Below are positions 33,680-43,159 of a stretch of 64,000 nucleotides of DNA, one piece after another (positions within the stretch are counted from its first letter, which is position 1; every line of letters starts with the position of its first letter). Location: the NCBI GenBank assembly GCA_009377585.1, contig WHTS01000001.1, positions 69,269 to 133,268 of the forward strand, read 5' to 3'. The notes below the pieces were generated by a model, which worked only from the letters and a program-made list of their open reading frames with translations, ran no database searches and was not told the origin of the DNA. Source of the DNA: Betaproteobacteria bacterium. Its GTDB lineage: Bacteria; Pseudomonadota; Gammaproteobacteria; Burkholderiales; WYBJ01. The translations under genes were made by a program, and so were the position numbers.

Positions 33680-35053
33680 ATGGACGTGATCGTCATCGGC
33701 GCCGGTGCGGCCGGCCTGTCTGCAGCCCGCGTGCTCGCCCGCGCGGGACTGTCGGTTTTGATTCTGGAAGCGCGCGATCGCATCGGCGGACGTTGCTGGA
33801 CGCGGCACGAGCCGGGGCTCCCCGTGCCGATCGAGTACGGCGCCGAGTTCATCCACGGGCGCCCGCCGGTGACGATGTCGCTGCTGCGTGCGTTCGATAT
33901 CCGCGCCGACAAGCGCATCGGGACCCGCTGGTTCGTCAAGCTCGGCGAGCTCGCAGCCACCGACCGGGCCCAGGTGTTCGACCAGATCTGCCGGGCGATG
34001 GCGCAGGCCGGGAAGCCGCGAACCGACATCTCGTTCGCCGAGTACATCGAGCATCATCTCGGCAAGCGGCTGTCGGCCGATGCGCGCACGCTGGCGCAGC
34101 GCATGGTGGAAGGCTACGACGCCGCGGATCCGCGATGCGTCAGCGCGCGCGCCATCATCGAAGAGTGGACCGGGGCGGGCACGTCCAACGATGTGACCTT
34201 ACGCCCGCGCGGCGGCTATGGCGCCGTGCTCGGCGCGCTCGCAAGCGATCTGGTTGCGAGCGGCGTTCGCCTGCGCCTGCACAGCATCGTGCAATCCGTG
34301 CGGTGGCAGCGTGGGCAGGTGCGCATCGAGGGCACTTGCCTGGAGCAGCCGTTTCGGGAAGAAGCGGAGGTCGCGATCGTCACGCTTCCGCTCGGCGTGT
34401 TGCAGCGAACGCCTTCCTCGCTGGGCGCCGTGCGCTTCTCGCCGTCGCTGGCCAGCAAGCGTGCGGCGCTCGCAGCGCTCGTTTCCGGGCCGGCGCTCAA
34501 GGTCATCCTCCGCTTTCGCAGCCCATTCTGGGAAACGTTCGAGGCGGGGCGCTATCGCCGGGCGGGATTTTTCCAGGCGCCCGAAGCGGCGTTCCCGACC
34601 TTCTGGACTTCCTTCCCGGTTCGCGCGCCGGTGTTGGTGGCGTGGGCGGGCGGCCCGAGAGCCCGCGGCATGTCGGATCGCGCAGCACCGGCCCTCATCC
34701 GCGAAGCGCTCGACAGCGTGCGGGTGCTATTCAGCGGGCGCGTCGATTTCGCGACCGACTTCGAGGGCGGCTATGTTCACGACTGGCAAGGCGATCCGTA
34801 TGCGCGCGGAGCGTATTCTTATGTGCGGGTCGGTGGGCGAGGCGCGCGCAAAGCGTTGGCCACGCCGCTGCTCGATACGTTGTACTTCGCCGGCGAGGCG
34901 GCGGATTACGAAGGTGAAACGGGTACCGTCGCCGGCGCGTTGCAAAGCGGTGCGCGGGCCGCACGTGCCTTGCTTGAAGCGACAGGCAGAGCTGGCCCGC
35001 GGACCGCCAGACGGCACGCTCCACCTGGAAGCGCGGCCGGCACAGGACCGTAA
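33680..35053 (+). CDS. FAD-dependent amine oxidase family protein
   Basis: 457 residues from the ATG at 33680. The FAD-binding GAGAAG (7-12) and EARDRIGGR (30-38) open the protein. YGAEFIHG and the C-terminal [20 protein letters not shown] segment close the FAD domain, as in monoamine and polyamine oxidases. It should oxidise an amine, releasing an imine and peroxide, or act as a protoporphyrinogen-type dehydrogenase. The ribosome site is weak. No signal peptide is evident. The tail after residue 440 is basic and low in complexity. It is convergent with the small secreted-protein gene. Confidence 0.87.
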   Translation: MDVIVIGAGAAGLSAARVLARAGLSVLILEARDRIGGRCWTRHEPGLPVPIEYGAEFIHGRPPVTMSLLRAFDIRADKRIGTRWFVKLGELAATDRAQVFDQICRAMAQAGKPRTDISFAEYIEHHLGKRLSADARTLAQRMVEGYDAADPRCVSARAIIEEWTGAGTSNDVTLRPRGGYGAVLGALASDLVASGVRLRLHSIVQSVRWQRGQVRIEGTCLEQPFREEAEVAIVTLPLGVLQRTPSSLGAVRFSPSLASKRAALAALVSGPALKVILRFRSPFWETFEAGRYRRAGFFQAPEAAFPTFWTSFPVRAPVLVAWAGGPRARGMSDRAAPALIREALDSVRVLFSGRVDFATDFEGGYVHDWQGDPYARGAYSYVRVGGRGARKALATPLLDTLYFAGEAADYEGETGTVAGALQSGARAARALLEATGRAGPRTARRHAPPGSAAGTGP

Positions 35054-35060
35054 CGCCGAA

Positions 35061-35423
35061 TCAGCGCTGGTTTTTTCGGCGGGGCGATCGTGGCCCCCAG
35101 CCATCGTCGTTGCGTGGCGACCCGAAACCGACTTCCACCCCACTCAAGCGCTCGCGCCGGGCGCGTTGCTCGACCCCGCCTGGGGCACCGTCGTCGGGCT
35201 GGGGCAACGTTCCCTGCGGCTGCCCCGCCCCGGTCACGGCGCCCGAGGGCAAAGTCGTTTGCGAGCCCGTGTCACTCGGCAAGTTTTCCACGGAGTTAAA
35301 AGGTCGTGGGTCGGGTCGTGGGTCGACCGGTAGGGTCGCGCGTCGCTCCGCATGGCCGTGCGGGAAGGCGAGAATGGCAGCTGTTGCAAATGCGGCTAAG
35401 GTCGCGTTGGTCTTCCACGTCAT
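35061..35423 (-). CDS. Small secreted hypothetical protein
   Basis: 120 residues from an ATG five bases after AAGGAG. The first 25 residues are a clear signal peptide (FATAAILAFPHGHA). The mature part is rich in Pro, Gly and Asp, for example PVDPRPDPRPF and QGTLPQPDDGAPGG, and looks disordered. No cysteines or lipobox. Family not recognised. It is easily missed because the same frame stays open far upstream with no coding signal. Base composition matches the neighbours. Confidence 0.55.
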   Translation of the reverse strand: MTWKTNATLAAFATAAILAFPHGHAERRATLPVDPRPDPRPFNSVENLPSDTGSQTTLPSGAVTGAGQPQGTLPQPDDGAPGGVEQRARRERLSGVEVGFGSPRNDDGWGPRSPRRKNQR

Positions 35424-35773
35424 CACTGCTCCTTGTCGAGAACTCGTGCCCACGCGGGCAACTGCGCTGGCGCGCAAGGCTCGTGCCTCGCATCCGGAGC
35501 TCGCGCCAGCCCTGGCGACGCTCTTGACGAGTGACCAGCGCTCGCCCGAAAGGGTCTGCAGCCATGGTGCGGATAAGCAAGGGGTCCCGATTAATGAACT
35601 ATCCGTCTTTGAATGGTGTATCCAGCGACGCAAAGGGTGGCTCGGAGAGGGTATCCGCGATATACCGGCTGCACGAACACGTAAGCGTTTCACCTTTGAA
35701 CTGCCCCGGTTCGTTCTCCATAATGCGAAACGTCGCCGCCCTGGCGGCCGAACACTTGTGAGGAGAAACCCCG
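35424..35773. other. Divergent intergenic region
   Basis: Between the small secreted protein and a Bug gene. Locally AT-richer from 35580 to 35740, as expected for promoters, but no boxes can be named. Overlapping frames here are not supported as genes. Confidence 0.55.
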
Positions 35774-36742
35774 ATGGCAATAAAGCTTTGGAGCGGCGCC
35801 GCCGCGCTGCTTGGCATTTGCGCGTGCGCGCCGCTGGTGGCCACGGCACAGAACTATCCGACCAGACCGGTGCGTGTGATCGTCGTCTTTCCGCCCGGCG
35901 GATCGAACGACGTGACTGCCCGTATCGTCTTTCAGAAGATGACGGAGACCATCGGCCAGCAATTCATCGTCGACAACCGCGGCGGCGCGGCGGGCAGCCT
36001 CGGCGCCGCGGTGGTCGCCAAGAGTCCCGCCGACGGCTATACGCTGATGGTGCAATCCACCACGCATATCGCAAACGCGTTCGTGTACAAAGGGAAACTG
36101 CCCTACGACACGCTCGGCGGCTTCACCGGGCTCACGTCCCTGGCGCGACAGGTGGCCATGCTGCTCGTGCACCCGTCCATGCCGGTCAAATCCACCAAGG
36201 AGCTGATCGCGATCGCCCACAAGCGACCCGGCGAGGTGCTCTACGGTTCGGCCGGCAACGGCAGCTACCTGCACCTGTGCATGGCGCTGTTCAACTCCAT
36301 GACCAAGACCAAGATGATCCACGTACCGTACAAGGGCGGCGGACCGATGCTGGTGAGCCTGGTGGGCGGCGAAGTGCAGACCTCGATCGCCACGATCGCA
36401 TCGGCGTTCGCGCATATCAAATCGGGCAGGCTGCGCCCGCTCGGCGTCAGCTCCTCGGAGCGCGTCGAGCAATTTCCAGACGTGCCGGCGATCGCGGAAG
36501 CCGTGCCCGGCTACGACTTTACAGCCTGGGTCGGCGCTTTCGCGCCCAAGGGAACGCCCGCCGCCATCGTCAAGAAGCTCAACGCCGATCTGAAGGCGGT
36601 GTTGGCGGATCCCGAGATAAAGGAGAAGCTGTCCAAGCTGACCCTCGACCCGATGTACATGACGCCTGAGCAATTCGCGGCACGCCTGAAATCCGACTAC
36701 GACCGCTACGAAAAGCTGATGAAGATGGTTGGCGTGATCTAG
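35774..36742 (+). CDS. Bug/TctC-family periplasmic solute-binding protein
   Basis: 322 residues with GAGGAG before the ATG. The signal peptide ends near TAQ-NYP (residue 26). FPPGGSND (39-46), DNRGGAAG, LYGSAGNGSY and VPYKGGGPM show the family. It is followed 180 bases later by another Bug gene in the same direction. The two share the family motifs but differ widely, so they are not a recent duplication. Ligand unknown. Confidence 0.93.
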   Translation: MAIKLWSGAAALLGICACAPLVATAQNYPTRPVRVIVVFPPGGSNDVTARIVFQKMTETIGQQFIVDNRGGAAGSLGAAVVAKSPADGYTLMVQSTTHIANAFVYKGKLPYDTLGGFTGLTSLARQVAMLLVHPSMPVKSTKELIAIAHKRPGEVLYGSAGNGSYLHLCMALFNSMTKTKMIHVPYKGGGPMLVSLVGGEVQTSIATIASAFAHIKSGRLRPLGVSSSERVEQFPDVPAIAEAVPGYDFTAWVGAFAPKGTPAAIVKKLNADLKAVLADPEIKEKLSKLTLDPMYMTPEQFAARLKSDYDRYEKLMKMVGVI

Positions 36743-36921
36743 CGAGCTTTCGGTAAATGACTGGCAAGCTCGCTCCCTCACGCAGGGAGCGGGGAGCGTA
36801 TTGCGGAAAGCGGCTTGTCGGCCACTTCCGCCTTGGCAATAGGGATGTGAGCGAAAATCCTGGACTCGCGCGCGCGACGGCGTGACGATAGGGGAGTTGT
36901 CGCGATAGCGAGGAGGAGACG

Positions 36922-37875
36922 ATGCGTCTAGTACGGCGGTTGTCGGCTGCGTTACTTCTATGCTGCGGAATCGCTGGAGCTCAGGACTATCCGGCGAAAC
37001 CGATTCGCCTGGTGGTTCCCTATCCAGCAGGCGGGCCGGTCGATGCCATCGCGCGCATCGTCTCGCAGCAGTTTCAGCTCGGCCAGACCGTCATCGTGGA
37101 AAGCCGCTCGGGCGCGGGCGGCAGCGTGGGCGCGGACTCGGTCGCGAAATCGGCGCCCGACGGCTACACCATGCTGATCGGCAATACCGGGCCGATGTCG
37201 ATCAACCCGGAGTTGCGGGCAAACCTGGGCTACGACTCCATCCGCGATTTCTCGCCGGTCGCGTGGCTCACTTCGGCGCAGATGGTGCTGATGGTGCACC
37301 CGTCGCTACCCGTGCGCTCGCTGCAGGAGTGGGTCGCGCTCGCACGCAAGAATCCGGGCGAGCTCAACTACGGTTCGGCCGGTATCGGCAATACCACGCA
37401 CCTGGGGATGGAGCTGCTGCAGTCGATGGCGAAGGTGAAGCTGGTGCATGTCCCATACAAGGGTGTCGCGCCGGCTTACGTCGACCTCATGTCGGGCCAG
37501 ATCGCGACCATGTTCGGCAATGTGAGTGGTCCGCTCGCGCACATCCGCGCGGGGCGCCTGCGTGCCGTTGCGGTGACCGGGCCGAAACCTTCGTCCGTAC
37601 TGCCGGGGGTGCCGCGGATCGGCGAGACCTATCCGGGCTTCGAATTGGTGACCTGGATGGGGATCTTCGTGCCGGCCCGCACGCCCGAGAACATCCGCTC
37701 GAAGCTGGAGGGCGAGTTCCTGCGCGTCCTGCGCATGAAGGAAGTTCAAGACAAGCTCGTTGGGCTCGGCAACGAGATCGTGGCCGGCAATGGCGAAGCG
37801 CTCGTCGCCATGGTTCGGCGCGAGCGCAAGCTCTATGGCGGCATCATCAAGTCGGCCGGGATACGAGCGGAATGA
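36922..37875 (+). CDS. Bug/TctC-family periplasmic solute-binding protein
   Basis: 317 residues with GAGGAGGAG before the ATG. The signal peptide is about residues 1-20 (AGA-QDYP) and includes a Cys-Cys pair. VPYPAGGPVDA, ESRSGAGG (in place of the usual DNR), NYGSAGIGNT and VPYKGVAPA are present. The ESR change in the second ligand loop suggests a somewhat different ligand. It converges on a carboxylesterase-like gene. Confidence 0.92.
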   Translation: MRLVRRLSAALLLCCGIAGAQDYPAKPIRLVVPYPAGGPVDAIARIVSQQFQLGQTVIVESRSGAGGSVGADSVAKSAPDGYTMLIGNTGPMSINPELRANLGYDSIRDFSPVAWLTSAQMVLMVHPSLPVRSLQEWVALARKNPGELNYGSAGIGNTTHLGMELLQSMAKVKLVHVPYKGVAPAYVDLMSGQIATMFGNVSGPLAHIRAGRLRAVAVTGPKPSSVLPGVPRIGETYPGFELVTWMGIFVPARTPENIRSKLEGEFLRVLRMKEVQDKLVGLGNEIVAGNGEALVAMVRRERKLYGGIIKSAGIRAE

Positions 37876-37985
37876 CCATCGGCCGCGGCCACGGGCATCG
37901 TATCGCCCAGGCCCCCGAGTGCACTGCCGCCACTGACCCGCCGCCGAGACCTTGATCCGGTCTCGCGCGGCAGGGCCTGCCCAGT

Positions 37986-38861
37986 CTACTTGGCCATGGC
38001 GGCAGCGCGTTCCACGGGCATGTGCTCATGCAAGAACGCGGCGACCGCATCGTACGAAACCGCGCTCTGGCGCGCAGCCTGCTCGATGTACACGAGCCCG
38101 ATGGAACCGCCGGCCTTGCGATAGTTGGCGGCGAATCGTTCGGGCTCGTTCAGCGCCACGGGCGATTCCGGGTCGCGGTAATCGTGCACGGGGTCGGGCC
38201 GGCCCTGCAGCCACAGCGCGGGCGGTGTGACGACCTTTTCGCCGCGCTCGAGCATGAGCACGGGATTGCCGTCGCTCATGTTGTCGTCGTTCTTCCAGAA
38301 CGAGCCCTGGCGTTCCGGGATGTCGCCCACCCAGGCTGCACCGGCCTCGCGCCCGCGCAGCGCATTGCGATAGCGCGACAGCGGATTGATGACCGGCCAC
38401 GACATGGCGACGCAGCGCACGCTGGCATCGACCGCGGGCGAGCCGGCAGGCAGCGCGATGGCGGCATAGCGCGGATCGGCCGGCCGCATCGCCGCCAGCA
38501 TCGCGAGATGGCCGCCGCTCGACTGCCCGGAAAGTCCGATCAGGTCGGCGCGCGTCTGCAGCTGTGCCGCACGGGCCTTGAGCCAGCGGATCGCATAGTT
38601 GATGTCGACCAGCGCGCTCGGATAGCCGTGGTTGCCGTCGCGAAAGTCCAGGGCCGCGACCAAGAGCCCGGATCGCGCCAGCACTTCGTCGCGCCCCTTG
38701 CACTCTTCCAGACTGCCCTTGCCCCAGGCGCCGCCGTGCAGGTCGATCACGGCCGCAAACGGCCCCGTGCCGCGCGCCTTGTACAGCCGCAGTTTCAGCG
38801 CCGTCGAGCCATGGCGCAGGTACTCGATGTCTTCGGTGGTGAATTCATACGTTGTTGCCAT
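37986..38861 (-). CDS. Alpha/beta hydrolase, carboxylesterase-like (HSL type)
   Basis: 291 residues. HGGAW (42-46) is the oxyanion motif of the hormone-sensitive-lipase branch, and GQSSG (112-116) is the nucleophile elbow with Ser114. Asp in QGRPDPVHD can serve as the acid. The expected histidine late in the chain is not obvious, because the region reads VYIEQAARQSAVS. It may therefore be impaired or use a different base. Probably cytoplasmic, acting on a small ester. Divergent from the VOC gene at 38979. Confidence 0.85.
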   Translation of the reverse strand: MATTYEFTTEDIEYLRHGSTALKLRLYKARGTGPFAAVIDLHGGAWGKGSLEECKGRDEVLARSGLLVAALDFRDGNHGYPSALVDINYAIRWLKARAAQLQTRADLIGLSGQSSGGHLAMLAAMRPADPRYAAIALPAGSPAVDASVRCVAMSWPVINPLSRYRNALRGREAGAAWVGDIPERQGSFWKNDDNMSDGNPVLMLERGEKVVTPPALWLQGRPDPVHDYRDPESPVALNEPERFAANYRKAGGSIGLVYIEQAARQSAVSYDAVAAFLHEHMPVERAAAMAK

Positions 38862-38978
38862 GGCATTCCCCTCCGGTTGGCGTGGAAGGACATTGTACTG
38901 CGGGTCTTGCTGCGCCGGGCCCGGACGGCAGTAGAATGCGCCGAGAGGCCCCCTTCACCGTCCTTCAGAGGAGTCGCC

Positions 38979-39368
38979 ATGTCCGCCACGGCCATGAACC
39001 ATTTCACCATCCTTACCGACAATCTCGATCGGACGCTTGCCTTCTATGCCGAGTTGCTCGACCTGCATCCGGGTGCGCGCCCGCCGTTCAAGTTTCCGGG
39101 CGCCTGGTTGTATGCGCGCGACGGCAAGGATCCGATCCTGCACGTGATCGCGGACAAGCCGAAGGCCGAGCTGGTCAAGGGCGTGATCGATCACATGGCG
39201 TTCACCGGGCGCGACCTCGCAGCGATGGTTAAAAAGCTGAAGGCACGCGGCATCGAGTACGACCTGCGCCAGCTGCCCGATTACGGAACCTGGCAACTGT
39301 TTTTCTTCGATCCGAACGACGCCAAGGTCGAGCTCGACTTCGATCCTTCGGAGCACGCCGCGGCGTAG
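38979..39368 (+). CDS. VOC (glyoxalase/dioxygenase) family protein
   Basis: 129 residues from the ATG after AGAGGAG; the much longer frame upstream is a shadow of the hydrolase. MNHFTILTDNLDRTLAFYAELLDL is the first VOC half, with His8 as a probable metal ligand. DHMAFTGRDL opens the second half and FFFDPNDAKVELDF ends it with Glu as the last ligand. Metal sites look intact, so it is probably an active glyoxalase/dioxygenase-type enzyme of unknown substrate. Confidence 0.9.
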   Translation: MSATAMNHFTILTDNLDRTLAFYAELLDLHPGARPPFKFPGAWLYARDGKDPILHVIADKPKAELVKGVIDHMAFTGRDLAAMVKKLKARGIEYDLRQLPDYGTWQLFFFDPNDAKVELDFDPSEHAAA

Positions 39369-39424
39369 TCCGGATATTTCTGTGCCGCCTGGCCTCGGCG
39401 CTTGATTTTGCAGGAAGCTCGGAG

Positions 39425-39451
39425 CTAGCCCAGCTGTGGAAGTTGGGCTAG
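39425..39451. terminator. Hairpin, possible terminator
   Basis: CTAGCCCA (39425-39432) and TGGGCTAG (39444-39451) are perfect arms around an 11-base loop. No T-tract follows, so rho-independent function is uncertain. It overlaps the stop of the binding-protein relic. Confidence 0.5.
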
Positions 39452-39504
39452 AGCTTCAAGTCGCGGATGAGCTTGGCCCAGGTGGTGATCTCCGCGAGGT
39501 CTGC
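39448..39504 (-). pseudogene. C-terminal relic of a Bug-type binding protein
   Basis: The minus strand reads ADLAEITTWAKLIRDLKL and then TAG, which matches the usual last helix of Bug proteins (compare WAKVVKDIGIKPK at 27546). Nothing of the rest of the gene remains; the upstream side is now the start of the MFS gene. Too short to be certain. Confidence 0.4.
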
Positions 39505-39533
39505 CCCACAGTGCGAACTTCGATCTGACGCAC

Positions 39534-40925
39534 GTGCCAGAGCGAGCGGCCAAAGCGGCCGATCCCCTTGCCGGTCTCGTCGTCGTGGGGCTTGGCGCAT
39601 CGCTGGCCGCCATGGACCTGGCGGTCAACGTCGCGTTTCCAGCGATCACCGCCGCCTTCGCCCTGGACATGCCCGCCATTCGCTGGCTGGTGATCTGCTA
39701 CGTCTTGACCTATGCGAGCCTGATGCTGGTTTTCGGCAATCTCGGCGACCACATCGGCCATCGGCGCGTTTTCGCAGCGGGGCTCGTCCTGAGCCTTGTC
39801 GCTTTCGTCCTGTGCGCCGTCGCGCCGAGCTACACCTGGCTGCTGTCGGCGCGGCTCGTGCAGGGGATCGGCACGGCCCTGACTTTGAGTTGTGCGCCCG
39901 CGCTCGCCACGCTGCTGTTCGAAGACAGCGATCGCACCAAGGCGCTCGGCGCTTACTCGAGTCTGTACGCGTTCGCCGGCATCGTTGCACCCCTTGCGGG
40001 CGGGGTTGCAATGACGATGCTCGGATGGAGCGGCGTGTTCTGGTTGCGTGCTCCGCTCGCACTTCTCGCGCTCGCGTTGCTGCCTGTCCTGAAGCCGATG
40101 CGGCAGCCGGAAAAGGCGCGCGCCTTGCGAACGTTCGACTGGCGGGGCCCCACGCTGCTCGCGACCGGCATCGCAGCGCTCTTGCTCGCTGTGAGCTCGG
40201 TGAATATCGACGCTTCGAGTTGGAGCCCGGTCTTGATCGGGCTCGCCGCAATCGGGGTCCTCGTAGTGTTCGCTCGGCACCAACGGCGCACGCCGGAACC
40301 GATGCTGCCTCTAGCGGCGATGCGCGATTCCGACTTCGCATTGACCAACGTTGCAAGTGTTTGCGTGCACTTCGTGGCCTTCGCCGTGCCGCTGCTGCTG
40401 CCCTACTATCTCGCCCGGATCGAAGGCTACACGGCTGCAGCAACCGGTGCCGTGATCGCACTGTCGCCTGCAGGAATGCTGCTCGGCTCGGCCCTCGCCG
40501 TGCCGATCGCTCGCAGGACTGGTTCCCGGCGCACCGCATTGCTGGGCGCAATGATCGTCGGCGCCGGCAGTATCGCGATCGGCACGGCCGTTTCGGCACA
40601 AGCCCTTGCGGCGTTACTGACGGCCGTACTGTTGCACGGAGTCGGGCTCGGGTTGTTTCAGGTGGGCTACACGGATGTCAACGTGGCAACGTTACCGCAC
40701 GGCGCTCGCGGCGTGGCGGGCAGCTTGACCATGGTGACGCGCACGACCGGAGTGGTAACCGCCGCAACGGCATTGACCGCGGTGGTGGCAGCTATCGAGC
40801 GCAACCACCTTGCGTCGGGGGCTGCGGCAAGCGAGGCGTTTGCCGCTGCATTGGTGTACGTCTACATCGGAGCAGGCGGAATTCTTGTCGTGCTGGTCCT
40901 GCTCGGTTGCTCGCAGCGCCGCTAG
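39534..40925 (+). CDS. MFS transporter, DHA2-like drug/proton antiporter family
   Basis: 463 residues from a GTG at 39534 with only a weak ribosome site. It opens with a hydrophobic segment containing AAMDLAVNVAFPAI, as in 14-helix DHA2 exporters (MDxTIVNVALP). FGNLGDHIGHRRVF is the motif A loop, and ARLVQGIGTALTLS is motif B. About 13-14 membrane segments are visible. It probably exports drugs or metabolites in exchange for protons. The gene sits on top of a binding-protein relic, pointing to rearrangement at its 5' end. Convergent with the LLM gene, 3 bases apart. Confidence 0.87.
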   Translation: MPERAAKAADPLAGLVVVGLGASLAAMDLAVNVAFPAITAAFALDMPAIRWLVICYVLTYASLMLVFGNLGDHIGHRRVFAAGLVLSLVAFVLCAVAPSYTWLLSARLVQGIGTALTLSCAPALATLLFEDSDRTKALGAYSSLYAFAGIVAPLAGGVAMTMLGWSGVFWLRAPLALLALALLPVLKPMRQPEKARALRTFDWRGPTLLATGIAALLLAVSSVNIDASSWSPVLIGLAAIGVLVVFARHQRRTPEPMLPLAAMRDSDFALTNVASVCVHFVAFAVPLLLPYYLARIEGYTAAATGAVIALSPAGMLLGSALAVPIARRTGSRRTALLGAMIVGAGSIAIGTAVSAQALAALLTAVLLHGVGLGLFQVGYTDVNVATLPHGARGVAGSLTMVTRTTGVVTAATALTAVVAAIERNHLASGAAASEAFAAALVYVYIGAGGILVVLVLLGCSQRR

Positions 40926-40928
40926 CCG

Positions 40929-41786
40929 CTAGCCGCTTGCCACTTCCTTGAACCGGCGCAGCGTCTCGATCAGCTGATCGAATCGCGACATGCGATACGT
41001 GGGATAGAGCATGACCATGTCCGCGCCCAGGCGGCGCCATCCCTCGGCCGCGCGGGCACAGCGCTCGGGGTCGGGCTCGGCCATGCGCAGCCACCCTTCC
41101 AGGCCGAATCGGTCTGCATCGCGCCCATGGCGCTTCAATTCCTCGCGCAGCAGCGCGAGCTTCTGCTCGGCCTGCGCATCGGGGGAAATGATGGGCATCC
41201 AGCCGTCGGCGAGTCGCGCCGCGCGCCGCACGACAGCTTCCGATGCGCCGCCCAGCCAGATCGGAATCGGCCGCTGTACCGGGGGCGGCACGATCGTGAC
41301 GCCGCGCAGCTCGTGAAAACGGCCGCTGAAATCGACCAGCTCGCCGCTCCACAGCCGGCGCATCACCTCGATCTGCTCCGCCTGGCGCGCGCCGCGCGTT
41401 TTCCAGTCGGTGCCGAGCGCCTCGTATTCGACGTGGTTCCAGCCCACCCCGATGCCGAGCCGCAGCCGTCCGCCGCTCAGCAGATCGAGCTCGGCGGCCT
41501 GCTTGGCGATCAGCCCCGTTTGCCGCTGCGGCGCGATCAGAATGCCAGTCGAAAGCCGAATCGTTTTCGTCACCGCGGCGAGGAAGCCGAGCGTCACGAA
41601 TGTTTCGTGGAAAGGATCCGTCTCGTCGTAGGTCGGTGTCCAGCCGTCTCGGGCGGCCGCGCCGAACACGTGGTCGGGCATTTCGATGTACGCATAGCCG
41701 AGATCCTCCGCGGCTTGCGCCCAATCGCGGATCCGCGCCGGATCGGTGCCGATGTCGCGGGTCGGGAAGATGGCGTTCAGGCGCAT
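40929..41786 (-). CDS. LLM-class (luciferase-like) F420/FMN-dependent oxidoreductase
   Basis: 285 residues. DLGYAYIEMPDHVFG, LSTGILIAPQRQ, LDLLSGGRLRLGIGVGWN and PIWLGGASEAVVRRAARLADGWMP are the marks of the bacterial luciferase-like TIM-barrel family. The length fits the short F420-type group. It starts immediately after the entericidin stop codon, with GGAAG inside that gene as ribosome site, so the two are translated from one message. Substrate unknown. Confidence 0.92.
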   Translation of the reverse strand: MRLNAIFPTRDIGTDPARIRDWAQAAEDLGYAYIEMPDHVFGAAARDGWTPTYDETDPFHETFVTLGFLAAVTKTIRLSTGILIAPQRQTGLIAKQAAELDLLSGGRLRLGIGVGWNHVEYEALGTDWKTRGARQAEQIEVMRRLWSGELVDFSGRFHELRGVTIVPPPVQRPIPIWLGGASEAVVRRAARLADGWMPIISPDAQAEQKLALLREELKRHGRDADRFGLEGWLRMAEPDPERCARAAEGWRRLGADMVMLYPTYRMSRFDQLIETLRRFKEVASG

Positions 41787-41936
41787 CTACATCTTCCGTT
41801 GCACATCCTTGGCCGCATCGCGGATCGCCTCGCCGCCGCGCTCGATATCCTTGCCTGCGCCGGCGATGGTGTTGCAGCCGCTCAGCACGCCGGCCAGGCT
41901 CGTCAGGAGCAGTGCCACGAACAATTTTCCTAACAA
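41787..41936 (-). CDS. ecnB: Entericidin A/B family lipoprotein
   Basis: 49 residues, from a TTG start after GGGAGAA. A hydrophobic signal ends in the lipobox LSGC (Cys21). The mature part NTIAGAGKDIERGGEAI ... AAKDVQRKM is typical of entericidins. These are small envelope lipoproteins linked to stress-induced lysis in enteric bacteria. Its stop abuts the LLM start codon. The short length and TTG start make it easy to miss. Confidence 0.85.
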   Translation of the reverse strand: MLGKLFVALLLTSLAGVLSGCNTIAGAGKDIERGGEAIRDAAKDVQRKM

Positions 41937-42192
41937 GGTCGTTCTCCCATTCAGTGCGACTTAAGCCCGTGCGCCGAGATCGTGCGGATGCGGGCACGAG
42001 AATCTTACACCGCCGCGGCGACGGTCGCGCCTCCTGCGAGCAGGGCGCGCGCCGGCGGCGGCATCGCCGGCATTGCGTCGCCGCCATCGCATTGCGCGAC
42101 AGCACTCCGCGCCTTAAGCTCGCCCTGCCAGGAGTGGGGCACTGCGGTCGTCGAGGACCACGGCATCGAGGTCGCGTGCAGAAGGGGCAGCC

Positions 42193-42997
42193 ATGGAGTT
42201 CGGCGTCAGCGTGGGTCATATTTCGGCAGTGGATTACGCGCAGCACGGCGAGCGGCTCGGTTTCGCGCGCTGTTGGGTCACGGACAGCCCGCTCATTCGG
42301 TCCAACCTGTTCGCCACTCTGGCGGCGGTCGCGCTGCAAACCCGTACGATCCAGGTCGGGGCGGGGGTGGCGGTGTGCGGGATGCGGCTCGCGCCCGAGG
42401 CGGCCAACGGTGTTGCCACCGTCAATGCCACTGGCAGGCGAACTGGCCGACGGGGTCTGCACTTCGCTGCCGCGCGGCGGCACCATGGACGAGGTGATGG
42501 CGAACGTGCGCCGCGGCGCGGCGAAGGCCCGACGAGCTTTGCCGGATGCCTTTCATACTGCCGCGCTGGTGAACGTGCTCATGCTCGAACCGGGCGAGCC
42601 GCTCACGTCCCCGCGCGTGATTGGCGAGGTGGGCCCTGCCGTCATGACCAACTTCCACTACCTCGTGGACTGGGTGCGCGAGAGCGGCAACGAGCCGCCG
42701 CCGTATGTGCGTTCGGTGTGGAACGACTACGTTGCATTCCGCCGCAGCCGCGATGCCGGCGACGCGCACCTGAAGATGCATGCGAGCCACTATGCCACGC
42801 TCGATCCCGACGAGGCGCGCTTCATCACCCCGGAGGTCGTGCGTGGCCTGTGCATCATCGGCGAGCCGCCCGAGCTGATCGAGCGGCTGCAGGATCTCGA
42901 TCGCCAGGGGCTGAAGCAGGTCACGTTCCATCCGCCGTTCGCGCGCCGCTACGAAGTGATGGAGAAGTTCTCGCGCGCCGTGATGGAGAAGATGTAG
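42193..42997 (+). pseudogene. LLM-class oxidoreductase with internal deletion and frameshift
   Basis: Residues 1-80 from the ATG (AAGGGG site) are a good luciferase-like N-terminus: ERLGFARCWVTDSPL, and TIQVGAGVAVCG leading to ANGVATVNA. Soon after, near 42425-42440, the frame changes and the sequence jumps to LAGELADGVCTSLPRGG, which belongs to the C-terminal half. The middle, including the expected GRVFLGIGTG region of roughly 80-100 residues, is missing. 805 bases is not a multiple of three. The C-terminal half to 42997 is otherwise well preserved, so the deletion is probably recent. Confidence 0.8.
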
Positions 42998-43159
42998 CGG
43001 GTCGTGGGCCTTCCGCGCAGCTTCGACGCGCCCGGCGATTCAGCATTCCGGATACCCGGCGCCTTGCGCCGGGCCGTCGCCTGCCCGGCAGGTACGTAGA
43101 AGCGCCTAGGTGTTTCGACTGATTGCCGCGAGCAGGCCGGGAAACTAGCCTACTGCCCC

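Noticed and set aside
35110-36669. A 519-residue plus-strand frame.
   Set aside because: Shadow of the Bug gene at 35774 in another frame, with arginine-rich composition typical of non-coding high-GC frames.
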